NCBI GenBank assembly: GCA_000750105.3
Contig: JPHH03000004.1
Coordinates: 930,001-994,000, forward strand
Direction: 5' to 3'
Length of the DNA stretch: 64,000 nucleotides
DNA from: Tolypocladium sp. Sup5 PDA-1
Lineage: Eukaryota; Ascomycota; Sordariomycetes; Hypocreales; Ophiocordycipitaceae
The position numbers and the translations under genes were made by a program. A model generated the notes under the pieces. It was not told where the DNA came from and did no database searches. It worked only from the letters and a program-made list of their open reading frames with translations. How positions within the stretch are numbered: the stretch's first letter is position 1; each line of letters opens with the position of its first letter. Below, piece after piece: positions 1 to 11,727 of the stretch.

Positions 1-1
1 G

Positions 2-844
2 ACGACTGCCAGATGGGTCCGGAGGTCCCTGGCTTCGACGCGCAGTAGCGCAGTATCAGTTGGCCCATCACACACGCCAACCTCGCCGCAACCAGCCGAA
101 TACAAATGGACGTTTAGCTTCATCGACCCGTCGTCGAGGAGGCACCCCATCCTGGGCAGCCTCACGTCTGACTCGGTCGAAATCTATGATACATACAACT
201 CTCTGTCCCCTTCCAGCCGCCGTTACCCTCCTTCACGGTCGTTTGGCCAGGACGTCAATGGTGGCCATAGGGAGCCGGTCTCCCCAGCGGCGCCTCGGAA
301 AGAGGAGCGCGCGACACACGCGGTGACTCAGGAGCAAAAGAGGGTCATGATTGCTACGGCGGCCTGGATCAGCCTCCATCAACAAGGCTGGCCGGATTCC
401 GCCAACCCCAAATTTGCACGAACCGTGTCGTCTCACTGTCGGTCCGCGAGCAGTGGGGCGCCGGCACGACGCCAGACCTTCCCTGCGTATGATGGGGACG
501 GTTCTCGTGCTGCCAGCCCTCTGAACTCCTCACCGCACACTCCAGACAGCTACGTAGACCCGCCAGCTGCCAACCACCAGCATTCGACAGTAGTGCCCGC
601 GAGGGCCATGTCGACTGGGCGGGCATTCATGAGACGCAGGAGCTCGCGGAGAGAGACTGGCGCAACGCCAGAACGTCGCTTGTCAGGCATCTCCCAACAC
701 GGCATGGAGACGCAAGAAAGGGAACAGGAGGAGAAGACGCATACTTGTCGGCCGAGGTTTCGACAATGGCTTCATAGGTTGTTTCACCGGAAGAAGTGTC
801 CAGATCAGGAGGGAGAGTTGCTCAAGTACAAGCTGGAGGAGTAA
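2..844 (+). CDS. 3' part of an unrecognised gene, cut by the left window edge
   Basis: The frame starting at base 2 is open without a stop from the window edge to TAA at 842-844, about 280 codons, so this is the C-terminal part of a longer protein whose start lies outside. The sequence is rich in Ser, Pro and Arg and looks mostly disordered. One better-ordered patch is encoded near 345-420 (VMIATAAWISLHQQGWPD). The last 50 residues are strongly basic, then charged (HRLFHRKK, ending KYKLEE). I do not recognise a family and see no membrane segment or catalytic motif. An intron in the unseen part, or within this stretch, cannot be excluded. The gene points towards the decayed accessory genes that follow. 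Confidence 0.5.
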   Translation, partial: TTARWVRRSLASTRSSAVSVGPSHTPTSPQPAEYKWTFSFIDPSSRRHPILGSLTSDSVEIYDTYNSLSPSSRRYPPSRSFGQDVNGGHREPVSPAAPRKEERATHAVTQEQKRVMIATAAWISLHQQGWPDSANPKFARTVSSHCRSASSGAPARRQTFPAYDGDGSRAASPLNSSPHTPDSYVDPPAANHQHSTVVPARAMSTGRAFMRRRSSRRETGATPERRLSGISQHGMETQEREQEEKTHTCRPRFRQWLHRLFHRKKCPDQEGELLKYKLEE

Positions 845-1062
845 TCCACAATCAGATGCCCCTATCTATGTAGGCGAGTCTAATATATAAGGTATCTATA
901 CTTTGAAACTGTTGCATGTTAAATCTACGGTTCCTACGTGACGTAGCACGTGACTGGGCCTGGGAGTATTCGAGGAACGGTTGGGTGGAAATCGGGAATG
1001 AACAAGTAAGTTGGTGTAACACCCAAGGCAGCGTTGTAAGTCGATATTCACACAAAGCAAGA

Positions 1063-1375
1063 ATGGCGCCGTTGAGAACCTATATTCTCGCCCCATACTT
1101 CCAGTACAAGCCGTCGGGCCCATCCAGATCGGCAACATCATCGCTGATCCCTTCCACCCAGCCAAGCCCCTGTCGACCGTCCCCGCAGACAAGCCCCCAG
1201 TCGTCGGGCCGGGGAGGAGGAGGACGTGGTGTTTGCGTACCAGCTGCACTGGATCCGGCAGAAGGGCAGAGACGTCAAGGCCAGCAGGGCTACTGTGGGG
1301 GTGTTTGAGACGGAGGCTGCGTTCTTGCACGGGGAGGGGGCAGAGGAAGTGGGCATGGGCGTGGGCATGGTCATG
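1063..1375 (+). pseudogene. Relic of a recurrent fungal orphan protein family (internally deleted, frameshifted)
   Basis: Three successive frames carry matching pieces of what I recall as one widespread ascomycete orphan family. From 1063 frame 1 reads MAPLRTYILAPYFQYKPSGP. From 1119 frame 3 reads PIQIGNIIADPFHPAKPLST. From 1214 frame 2 reads EEEDVVFAYQLHWIRQKG and ends at TAA 1373-1375. As I remember the family, the first two pieces are its conserved N-terminus and the last its C-terminus, with more than 100 residues normally between them; here they are almost adjacent. The gene would thus have lost its centre and gained at least two frame breaks. The first break sits in a CCC run where one missing base would restore the frame. 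The family has no function I can name. The assignment is from memory. Confidence 0.5.
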
Positions 1376-2360
1376 TAAGTGGCAGGCAAAATCTCATCGC
1401 CTGGAAGCCCGCGCAGGTGGGGGTGCATACCCTGCAAGCTTGGCCGGCCGCAGGAGGTTGCAAGTTGCATCTTGGAGGAGGTGGGAGAGTGCCTGATGGG
1501 TTCGGTTGAGGCGGGGCAAGTTAGAGACAGAGTTGTTCAAGAGCATAGATCAGGTTCAGAGGTAGTGGAAGACGAGACGGTGCCTTACCTGCGGCGCCGT
1601 ATCCCTAGTCGATGTGCAGCTGCTGAAAGGAACTCACTACTGCTGCTCACGTTTTCAGATGAGGCTGAAAGGATCATGTACGTCTGCCCCTTCATAATGA
1701 GCCGGCACATTTTAACTTCTCATGAAGAAGGAACACTTCCAACCGATCTGCAGGCTCGAGGCTGTCGCCGAAGAAATCTCTCGGACCTATCCTTCCGAGT
1801 CGATCATAGCCTTGACCTACTTGTCGGAGGATGGGGATATGAACGACGCGACGTGCCGCATGCAACGTGCTCAACACAAACCCATGCTAGTCAAAAGAGT
1901 GCTGGCCTAATCGTCACGCTGGGTTCGGGGTTCGAAGTGAAGCGAGACGGGATGACCGTGCTGCAAAGAGAGGAACGAGTTGCTCTGCAGAGCCAGTAGT
2001 AGTGTACATTTGGAAGCAATCAGGAAAGAAAATAGCGCTTTGCTTACAGAATATTGCCGCCTTGCCTCTCAACTCGTCGTCGTCAAAGAGATTCGTGTTG
2101 GAATAGCCTGGCCGCTTAATTACGTGAAGCTGTTTACGATGCAGCGTTTGCAACACCAGCTTGTAGGTGCGCGGCGTGCAAGAGAGTAATGATGCGTGAT
2201 GTTGGGCTGCCATCGGGCAAGTGAACTTCCGGGGATCTACCCCTATCCCAGCTGCGAATCAGTGAAGACAAATTGGCCCGCACGATGACTCCTTATTGAC
2301 GGAGTACGTCTAGTCCGCCAGGCCTTGAGCAAGCGTTTGCTCCAGCATGCCGATACGTGA
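1376..2360. other. Gene-free stretch between two pseudogenes
   Basis: No recognisable coding sequence. The only ORF with protein-like composition is at 1722-1910 on the plus strand (62 codons, ATG start, encoding for example EAVAEEISRTYPSESIIAL). It has no family I recognise and could be another gene remnant or chance. Confidence 0.4.
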
Positions 2361-3797
2361 CTGCCTAGTCCTCAGTATCGCCGCATCATCCAACGCACAA
2401 CCGAGGGTCGTCTGCCATACCGGGATCGGAAGGACGAGAGTCTGGCATCGTCGGGAGACGAAACGGCGACGATACGTGAACATTTCAGCGGTTTCCAATG
2501 TGAATTTGATGCGTCATTTGGCTCCCGGAATCCATACCACGGTGGAAGCCCGTGGCGCCGCGATCATGTTCAACTACTTGACGTGTGGCGGATATGTCGA
2601 GTTGATGGAGCCAGAGCCAGCGGGAACACATTCTCGGCCTGGGCGACCGGGCTTTCTCCGTCTCCTTCGGCAGCGACAAGGCGGTATTGCCGTCATTGCT
2701 GCCTGGTCAGCATCCCGGCGCCGGCCCCGTTCCCGCTCCCGCGCACGGCGCAGGATGGCGATGGGGCCAAGTCTGTGCAACGGCTAGACAGTGTCGCGGC
2801 GGTCAATGGTCATGTCCGCAATCTATCCCGCCAATGCCCTCGATGCCAGCCGGTAAGCGCCGTCAGAACCGTCATTTTGGATACCGGATACGACGACGAG
2901 GCCGTTTTCTTTTGGAATACCCGCCCGTCGACGACGCCTCAAGGGATGGAGAGACATGGTCAAGGGCTCTCCATGCCCCGTGGACGAGAGAGGTCATGGG
3001 ACGCATACAGTTGCGTTGGCCATGAAGGTGGCACCGATGGCGGATATTTACGTCGCGAGAATGGCAAAGGATCGAGCCAGTCTGAACGGCTCCGCCGGAG
3101 CCATAGGCGATGTAAGTCGACCGACTTGTTGAGCCTCCCTGTTCATTTAAAAATGTCGAGTATCAGGGGTTGGAGAAACATGAAGCAATAACTTTTGCTT
3201 ACGCTTTTCCACAGGCTATTCAGTGGGCTGTGGACAGCTGCGAGGCCGACATCGTCTCAATGTCCTTTGGCTTCCAAAACGAGATACCATGTATCAGAAG
3301 GGTCATTCGCGAGGCCGAGCTAAGTCGAAACGACCGAGTTCTCTTCTTCGCCGCCGCATCCAACTCTGGCGGAAACCGCAGGGAGATGTTCCCTGCAAGC
3401 GACGACTCGGTCATATCCATCCGGGAGACGAACAAAAACGGGGCCTTTTCGGACACCAAACCCCCCGTGGACGTCAACGGGCCGGCCGCGTACGGCACCC
3501 TGGGCAGGGATGTGCCCTCGGCGTGGCTGCGGACCGTCAACGGCGAGCTGCTCAAGTCCGGGTTATCCGTCGCGACGGCCGTGGCGGCGGGCGTTGCGGC
3601 CATGGTGCTGGGCTTTGCTGACGTGGCTGCTCCCGGTCGAGGTGAGGAGGCTATGGACGCGGCGCGGGATGCTGGCCATGCTCGCCAAGATGTCGCAGGG
3701 TATGGGCAGCAGACGCTTTTTTGTGTCGCCCGTCAAGTTTTTTGCTGAAAGAGACGAGACGAGGGTTTGGGCGGCAACGATTGATGCTTGTACTTGA
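2361..3797 (+). pseudogene. Subtilisin-like serine protease (peptidase S8), frameshifted pseudogene
   Basis: All three parts of an S8 catalytic core are visible but in different frames. The Asp motif ILDTGYDD is in frame 3 (2874-2897). The His motif GHGTHTVAL is in frame 1 (from 2992). After an intron with good ends (3112-3214, GTAAGT..ACAG), frame 2 carries AIQWAVDSCEADIVSMSFG, an oxyanion-hole region with AAASNSGGN, and the Ser motif SGLSVATAVAAG with the catalytic Ser codon at 3566-3568. Leu stands where the family usually has Thr before that Ser. The C-terminal segment RRGMLAMLAKMSQGMG continues in frame 3 to TGA 3795-3797. Frame breaks therefore lie at about 2905-2922 and 3612-3640. Both need one extra base removed and neither spans enough DNA for an intron. 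Frame 3 is also open upstream from 2361, but I cannot assign that part to a domain. Such proteases often sit in accessory fungal gene clusters. Confidence 0.7.
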
Positions 3798-5352
3798 CTT
3801 TGACGTCCGCAGGTCGCAGGGCCGTTGTGGGGGTGGGGCCGCCGTCCCGGACCCGGCGAGATGGGTCTCTAGCCGGGCGGCTCGGGCCATCAAACGACGC
3901 GCGACATACGTATACCTGGGGTGCCTAGGTAACAGATGTACATTAGAGCTTGCAGCAGCGATTCGTACAACACATGACTGGAACATGCGTAGCTGCCCCG
4001 TACGCAGACCAATCCCTTCTAGTGTGCGAAGGCTCCATCTTGTATTTCCCCATATTTCCTTTGTTCCTTGCAGTTCCTTGCTATTCCTGCCGTTGCTCGC
4101 CGTTGCCCGCTCTCCCTCGCCGTTCCTCGCTATTCCTGCCGTTCCTCGCCGTTCCTGCTCTTCCTCGCTATTCCTCATACCTCGAGCTACACCGAGATTC
4201 TACAAAGGCCAACGTATTGCAAGGTGCCACCTCGTAAGGGTACCTTGCAGTACATTATAACCCTTGCAGGGTACAAAGCCAGAGCCTTCGCGCACTGGAA
4301 GAGATACTTTTTCCCGACGTGCTTTTTGGCACCAGTCCTTTGTTGCGAGTTTGTGCACATTGAGACTGGGATTTGTCATTATCGAAGCCAGTGAGCCACA
4401 AACCTCCATGGCTGAGTAGAGCAGTGAATGCTCGTACGGAGCGCAAAGTACCGCGCCATCCGGGCGTCACCCGACCTGTGCAAGCCCCAAGGCCAGAGCA
4501 GGCTGACCGCGGAGTGACGTGTCGGGGCCCTGCGGTGCCTGCGTCGGCGAAAAGGGCCAGGTTAGCTACCTATGACGGGCGCCTTTGGGGGAATACATCC
4601 AGCACTGGAGGGCTTCCAGCTCTGGGGGATGGGGGGGTGGCGGTCCAGTGCCGTGGATGGCAACGGGAGCGGAACGCCGTGTCTCCGCTGGCTGCTGCGC
4701 CGGGGGCTGCTCTGGTTGGCCCGCGGCGCACAGTGGAGGTCACTCACTGGAGCCACTGGAGCCACTGCCATCCATGGACTTCTCCAACTCCATCAGGCTG
4801 CTGCGGGCTGATGTGGGCTCCAGCTTCCCAACCTGACGGGAGCTCCTGGCGCCGCATCCATTCCCTCCGCTCTGCACCGCACTGGACAGTGTCGTCAGTC
4901 CCACCGCCTACCTGCCCGACCCTGAACGGCAGCTCGAGCTCGGCAAAATCCAGGCTTCTACTGGTGGCATCATCACTTCGCAGGGCATTCATATTGTTTC
5001 TGCTCTCTCCTCCCCGACCCAGCCGGCTTCACGCCTGCACCGCACCCGACAGCTGCCAATTCGCCCGCCCTCTGCGAACCCCCCATGGGCATCGACGGCG
5101 TCGTTTCCTGTGCCCGTGTCTAGCTTGGCCCCCCAAGCCCCGCGACGAGCCGTCTTCGCCTGCCACCCGCAGCCCGTAGCCCGCAGCCCAACGCCTCGCC
5201 TCGCCTCTGCACGCGAGAATCTGAGGACGATCGCCGCCCCGACTCTTACAGCCTCGTCGTAGCTCTGCGGCGGCGACGGTTCTCTTCGCCTCTGCCTCTG
5301 CACCTCGACGACCGACGACGGCACCATCGACCATTGCGCGTCGCCCCTAGCC
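3798..5352. other. Intergenic region with degenerate repeat; 5' leader of the Blm10 gene
   Basis: About 1.5 kb without a gene. It contains the period-10 pyrimidine-rich repeat listed separately. The last 350 bases before 5353 are rich in C and T with many CGAC/CCTC blocks, as expected for a fungal 5' untranslated leader. A 268-codon open frame at 4373-5179 has no protein-like features and is judged a chance ORF. Confidence 0.5.
4062..4179. repeat. Degenerate tandem repeat, period 9-10 bp
   Basis: About twelve imperfect copies of a unit close to GTTCCTYGCN or ATTCCTGCCG follow one another, for example GTTCCTTGCA, GTTCCTTGCT, ATTCCTGCCG, TTCCTCGCTA. All plus-strand units are pyrimidine-rich. 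This is a minisatellite; no coding or regulatory role is evident. Confidence 0.75.
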
Positions 5353-8300
5353 ATGGACGAGAACATCGGTTTGCGGCATGAGGGCTCCCACGCTGCGCTG
5401 TCTGCGTCGGCTGCGTCGCACCTGATGACCAGCTTCGCCATGTACGAGCCCATCTCGCGGGCCACGTCCCCCGGCATCCCCTACCCCAAGACGGACGAGG
5501 ACGACAAGAAGCGGTACCGTCCCCGGACGTTTGCCTACTTCCAGCAGCTGCCCTTTGAGGTCGAGGAGGAGGCCCAGCGCGATGCCGCCCTCCATGGCAT
5601 CCTCAAGCAGCTCTACATTGCCATCCGCGCCGAGGACTTCGCACCCGGTGCCCTGCACTGGACTAGGGAGCTCCAGGCCTGGCTCAACCTCAAGTTTGAG
5701 ATGACGCGGGAGCTGAGGGCCAGGCTGGCCAAGCTCTTCTACTCGTTGGCGCTGGCTCCCGGTCTCGACCCGACTGCCGCGGACCGCTTCCTGCGCATGG
5801 TCTTGACGCTCACGAGGTGCGCTGGCCAAGCCCAGATCCCTCCCCCGCTGACTACGATGGATGTCTAACTCGGGACTTGCTATATAGGAAAAACCACTAC
5901 CTCAAGCCTGGCGAGGACCTCACGCTCGACTGGCGGCCCTTGTGGAACGAGATCAAGGCCTGGGTCCTGCCCTCGGAGGGCCCGGCTCACCAGAGCAATC
6001 GGAGACGAGCCGCGAAGCAGCTTCTGAAGCTGTGCACCCACGCCCATACCTACTTCGACCCCAAGGACCGCCCTGCCATTCTCGAGGAGCTCCTCCCGTA
6101 CTTTGGCGTCAACGAGCTGCCCAATGCCTTCATCGTCATTGGCGCGCTCAACGCCTTGCTGCCCAGCCATCCCGCCCCCGCGAGCGAACCCCAGGCGCAG
6201 CCGCAGCACTTCTTCCCCACTCTCTTTCACCTGTGGTCCATCATGAACCGCTCAAAGGTGGTGGACATGTTCTTCATGGACCTCTTTTCCCGCCTGACCA
6301 GGGACCACATCCACTCCGATCATGTTCCCTTTTCCGAGTACGGCATCTTCACCAAGGAGCAGTCGGATCTCATCTTCACGGCCATGCTGCGGCTGACCCA
6401 GATTCCCGTGGGACAGGCCAACTCGCCGTACACCCCCGTCGACTACCTCTCCGGCGCAGGCATCTACCTGGAAAGGGACAAGAAGAAGTATCCGATTGCG
6501 TACATGATGGCGCGCCTCATCGTCAGCTGTCTTTCCCCAAGCTGCATGGAGCATGAAGAGTCCACCATGTCGAGCTTGGAGGGTCTGATGGAGTCAATTG
6601 ACACCTTCTTCCACCCCTCCAATCAGGGGGCATGGACCTCCATGCTCGGCCAGTTCGTCCTCTACCTGACTGACGGCTTCGTCTCGCGATGGAACCGTGA
6701 GCAGAGCGGCGAGCTCGACATTCCTGCAGGGCGCAAGATCACCGGCGCTCTGAAGAAGCGCTTTGTCACGTCTCTGAAGGAGGTGACGTTCATGGGCCTG
6801 TTTTCCAAGAGCACCCGAGTTTCGCACTGCTACTACAATGCCCTGCAAGGGCTGGCGTACCTCGAGCCCGACGTGGTGCTCCCCGGAGCGCTGCAGCGGT
6901 TCTACCCCAGTCTTCAGGGGTTGGTGGAGGTCCATCGGACCACGTCGAGTCTCAACAGCTTGCAGATGATTGCAAACGGCATGTGCAAGCTCAAGGGGTA
7001 CCGGTGCCACATTACCGCGCTGCTGGCCCTTGCGCTCCCGGGCATAGACGCGAACGACCTTAACAAGACTCAGTACACGTTGAATTTCATTCAGAGCGTG
7101 GCTTACAGCATACCTATTGCTCCCATGACGACCGAGGCCAGCCACATCCACGACACGACTCTGGCTATGCAGTGGGTGCAAGCCGAGATGGACCGCATGG
7201 AGCGCGACGGCCAGAACGTGCAGATTGACTACGACAAGGAGCTTAGCGACGAAGACGAAGGCAACATACTGCGCTCATCGACGGCGGGCTTTGGCGAGTT
7301 TGTCCTGACACTTCTGGGCAAGGTCTTCACCTTGCTGGAGAACCTGCCGGATGCCAATCAAGTCCGCGGCGGGACGCCTGAAGATAACGTCATCAATGCC
7401 TTGCCGGCCGCGCTGTCCCCCTTATTTGCCTCGCTGTCGCCGGAGCTCTTCGACATGGCGCTGGACAAGATTGCCACGTTTGTCTCGAGCCATGTCGTGC
7501 ACCAAGCCCGCGATGCCATGGCCTGGATTATGAACGCTCTTTGCAAGGTCAACCCGGAGAAGACACTCAAGGTCTTCATCCCCATGCTCGTCGTCAACAT
7601 CCGTAACGAGATTGACTACAACAATGCTGCGTCCGACCGGACGACTGGCACGGACTATCTTCCACGAGACCGGGCCTTGGTCTGGCATGTGAGCATGCTT
7701 GCCATGTCGGTGGTCCATGTGGGCAGAGAGGTGCTCAAGTACAAGGACGAGCTGCTCGGCATTGCGGAGTACATGCAAGTGAAGTGTCGGGGGCTACCTA
7801 CCATCCTCGTCTCCAACTACATTCATCATCTGCTGCTCAACTTGACGCACACCTATCCCATTGACCATTCGCTGTACGAGCCCGACGTCGTCAAGCGAGG
7901 GCTGGACATTGGCGACTGGGGAAAGACGACATCGCCGGCAGATCTCACTATTCGATGGCATCAGCCGTCGCCTCCGGAGATTGAGTTTGCGGTTGAGCTA
8001 TTCGCATCGCAAGTAACTTCCGCTGCCCAGCAGTTGGAGCTGCTCATGAGCGACAACCCGCCTGTGAGCAGGGAGGGAAAGAACAAGGCATGGTCGGACG
8101 AAGTGTCTCGGTTGATGCAGCAGATTCGTCTTGTCATTGCCGGCATGGCCACCATGTTTGACCCCAAGCGCGCCTCTGGCGATGACACTGGGGAGGTGGG
8201 CGATGATGACATGGTCGATGCGGATGGTGACGAGGACATGATGGATGATGACGATGCCTTGGCTGAGGATGCCGAGGATGAGGAGTTACGACCACAGTTC

Positions 8301-11300
8301 CGCTACAAGGCTGGCTACCTCCTGAAGCCCGACGACCCAGCGTATAACCGGATTCACGAGCTTCGCGACGAACTCGGCCACCTCCTGACAAAGGCACACG
8401 CATTCCTGAACGAAAAGCAGGAAGACAATGTCAACTGCTTCACCGCGTTGTGCTCTGCCTACCGAACCTGGATCACAGACGTCGGCATCGAGCGATCGGC
8501 GCATCCGTTGGAGAGGCACGTGAGGCTCTACAAGGCGGACATTGCAGCCTTCAAGATCAAGGGGCTCCGGAAGGTGTATCCGCGACCGCTATTGATCAAG
8601 CGAGCTGAAGCATACCACATGCTGCGCATGAAGCACAACGCTTCCGCCAGGCAAAAGAGCGAGCTGGACAAGCGGCTCTTGCTCGACCTCGCGCACTCAT
8701 GCTTGTCGATGTATGCCGACGTTCGCCGGGTTGCGCAGAGCGCCCAGGACTCATCACTGAAGGCCCTCATAGGTGGCAAGCCTCTTGTCGTCCCTGTGAT
8801 ACTCGAGGGTCTGCGTTCCGGCATCGAGGCCAACGAGCACGACAGGATCAAGGGCGCGATGTACACGCTGCTGTTTACCTCGTTGCTGAGGACCATCTTG
8901 AAGGACTGGAGATTTGCTCCCGAGGCGATGCGCCTGTACATTGAAACTGCGGGCATCGACAAGCCCTCCATCCAGACCCTGGGATCCTCGGCGCTGTACT
9001 CCATGTTCGAGTTTGGCAAGCCCCTGGAGCGGGCGATCATGGTCGATGACGCCATGGTCCGCACCATCGAGCCCCCCTCGGACGTCTCGGCCGCCATCGA
9101 CAACAGGCATCAGTTCATTGTGCAGCGGCGGAAGAAGGTCGAGGACGCCAAGGCCAAGCTCGGCCTTGAGCTGACCAAGAGAGCAAAGGGGGCTCATTGG
9201 AAGATTGCCACCAGGTGTGCGATGATTGCTACCAACCTGTGCCTTCGCTTCGACGACGTCGCTCCGACTGAGTTCATCGACCTCGTTGCGCAGGGCACAA
9301 ACGATCCGCACCCTGGCTTGAGAGGATATTTCTTAAACTCATTCACTGCGCTCTTTACCGTCATTGACATGCGTGCGGTGTATGGCCATGACTACACCAA
9401 CTACCTGCTGGAGAAGGAGGTTGGCGACAGGAACAGACTCGAGATTCCCGTCAAGAAGGGAGACGCCGAGTTTACCCAAAAGTTCCTGGACGCATTCAAG
9501 CACCCAGAGAGCGCCGAGTACATGGTCGACTTTGATCATCCAGGATGGCTCGTCTGGGGCAAGAAGTTTACTGCATTCCGAGCGCGCCCACTGCCGTTTG
9601 ACGCATATGACCACGTCGAAACCGCCGTGCGCGAGCAGATTGGCAAGATATTGACCAAGGAATGGGTCTCCCAGTGCTTTGAGTACTTCAAGCAAGAGCC
9701 ACGCGACTCCAATACGGATAGATTTCGCATGAGCTACGTGTATCTCTTGATGCACGTCTTCGACTTGATGCACTACGGGAAAACTGCGGTTACGCTGGAC
9801 GACGTCAAGGAGATGACCAAGGAGGTGTACGGCGATGGGAGCGACAAGCATCAGCACCGAGCGACGTCTGAGATTTTGGGGGCATTGCTGGCTGGTTCTA
9901 GCGATGATCCTCCGGAGATCCGGAACCGCGTCTGGGAGTTTGCAGCGCCGATGATGCTGAAGATCTTTACGGATGACTTGACGCCGGAGAACCTGCAGTA
10001 CTGGCTGACCTGCCTGCACGTTATCCTGGATGCAAAGGACCCCAGACGGTCTCATGAGATTGTGGAGCGCCTGCAGTCCTTCCGGCTGGACATGTCGTCG
10101 AATGCGGCGTTCAAGGAGTCCTCCAAGGTGCAGCTGGTCGAGTTTGTCGTGGCCGATGGCGGATGGCACTTCCGCGACGCGCAGCCCATTCTGGAGCACT
10201 TTGTGGAGCACATTGACCATCCTTACAAGGCGGTGCGGGAGGCCATAGGTAGGCTCCTGTCGGCCATTGAAAAGTCACGATGCCACGAGTCTTTTGAGAG
10301 CGTGCCAAAGCTGCTGGAAGAGAACAAGAATGCCTCGTCGATTGGCATTCGCCCGTACCAGCCGTCGGCCGAGCTGTCGGCGACGATCAAGAACATCTTT
10401 GAGCGGCTGGAGAAGTGGCGCCACGAGCGAACACCGGGACAGCAAGAGCAGTCGTCTTACACTTCGGGTTCCAAGACGGTGCTAATGTGGCTGGACTGCA
10501 CGCTCTCGTCGCACGAGTGCACGGAGCTGGTGCCGTTCTTTGCGACGCCCTTTATGGAGCAGCTGCTGCACATGATGGACGTCAAGGAAGACCCCGAGCT
10601 TATGAAGGTCGCGTACCACGTGTATCGGCATCTGCCCAACATCCCCTTCAGGGACGGAGAAGATGCCAAGTTCATTGACGCGCTCATCAAGATTGGCCGC
10701 ACAGCGGCGAGCTGGCACCAGCGGCTGCGGGCCCTGGTCAACATGCAGGTCGTCTACTTCCGGCGCCTATTCCTCACCAAGGCGCCTCAGCGCGACGCCC
10801 TCTTCAATGCCGTCTCGGACATGCTGGGCGACGCTCAGCTCGAGGTGCGGTCGTGCGCGTCGACGACGCTCGCCGGCATGATCCGATGCTCGCCGCGCCA
10901 GATCCGGGACCCGATGATTGCGCGGCTCCAGCAGCGATTCGAGGATGAGCTCCAGCAGAACCCGATGCCGCGACGTGGCCGCAATGCCACGGGCACGGAG
11001 ACGCCAGTCGACGTCCACAAGCAGATTACCCGGCGACACGCGGCGATCCTGGGCCTCGGCGCTCTCATCGAGGCGTTCCCGTACGCGACGCCGCCGCCAG
11101 AGTGGATGCCCGAGGTGCTGGCGACGCTGGCCAGGAAGGCGTCTGGAGACCCGGGCGTGGTGGGCAAGGCGACGAAGAGCATCTTGAGCGAATTCAAGAA
11201 GACGAGGCAGGACAGCTGGAGCGTGGACCAAAAGGTAAGGCCCATTTGGAGAGTTGATTGAAGGTGGCGCTGACATTTGGCAGTACTTTACTCAGGAGCA

Positions 11301-11346
11301 GCTGGAGGACCTGGAAGGCGTGCTGTGGAAGAGCTACTTTGCCTAA
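5353..11346 (+). CDS. BLM10: Proteasome activator Blm10/PA200
   Basis: Exons 5353-5816, 5888-11234 and 11284-11346; introns of 71 and 49 bp with GT..AG ends. The product is 1957 residues, in the family range (about 1840 in mammals, about 2140 in yeast). It is a HEAT-repeat solenoid that caps the 20S proteasome core and opens its gate for ATP-independent turnover of peptides and proteins in nucleus and cytosol. Recognisable parts are the N-terminal LTLDWRPLWNEIKAW, long helical repeats throughout, and the C-terminal block ending KSYFA. The tail normally inserts between 20S alpha subunits as a Hb-Tyr-X motif; here the penultimate residue is Phe. An acidic stretch (about 8185-8290, many Asp/Glu) interrupts the repeats, as in related proteins. 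The first ATG (5353) sits in GCCATGG context. The last exon encodes only 20 residues, exactly the gate-opening tail. Confidence 0.93.
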
Positions 11347-11698
11347 GGCAGTGGGTGGATTCTGGGCGGCGATCGATGGGTATGTGGTGTGAGACGCGAG
11401 GGCGATACGTAGAGCATGTGCGGCAGAGCATGTGCAGTATGCGCTGGGCAGCAGAGGTGGTTTGGCTGCAAGATTGTGTTGGGCGAGTGCGAAGCTGGAG
11501 AGGCTCGGCTTGGGCATGTACATGTACGAGTAGTCCGTACCTGAAGCAGCTTGGCGATAGACGTGTGCGTGCCAGGGTACAAGTAGTACGAAGTAGTCGA
11601 TACGGAGTAGTGAAATAAAATACGGACCACGGACTACGGACTACAGGTAACGAAGACGAGCGCGATGCCCCGGGGGGTTTGTCGCGACCGTGGCAGGG

Positions 11699-11727
11699 TT
11701 GCGATTGCGATTGCGATTGCGATTGCG
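11699..11727. repeat. GATTGC hexanucleotide microsatellite
   Basis: Five tandem GATTGC units. A related CGCAATCGCAGTCGCA array lies at about 14210-14233, on the far side of the small basic-protein gene. No function is implied. Confidence 0.8.

Noticed and set aside
4373..5179. 268-codon open frame upstream of Blm10
   Set aside because: Proline/Ser/Arg mixture without any motif, no convincing ATG, and it overlaps the likely leader of Blm10.
9339..10220. 293-codon open frame antisense to Blm10
   Set aside because: Mirror of GC-rich codon use in the coding strand; no domain, and the sense protein is unambiguous.
11699..11727. Short regular repeat considered as a CRISPR-like array
   Set aside because: Six-base units without spacers in a fungal genome; a simple microsatellite.
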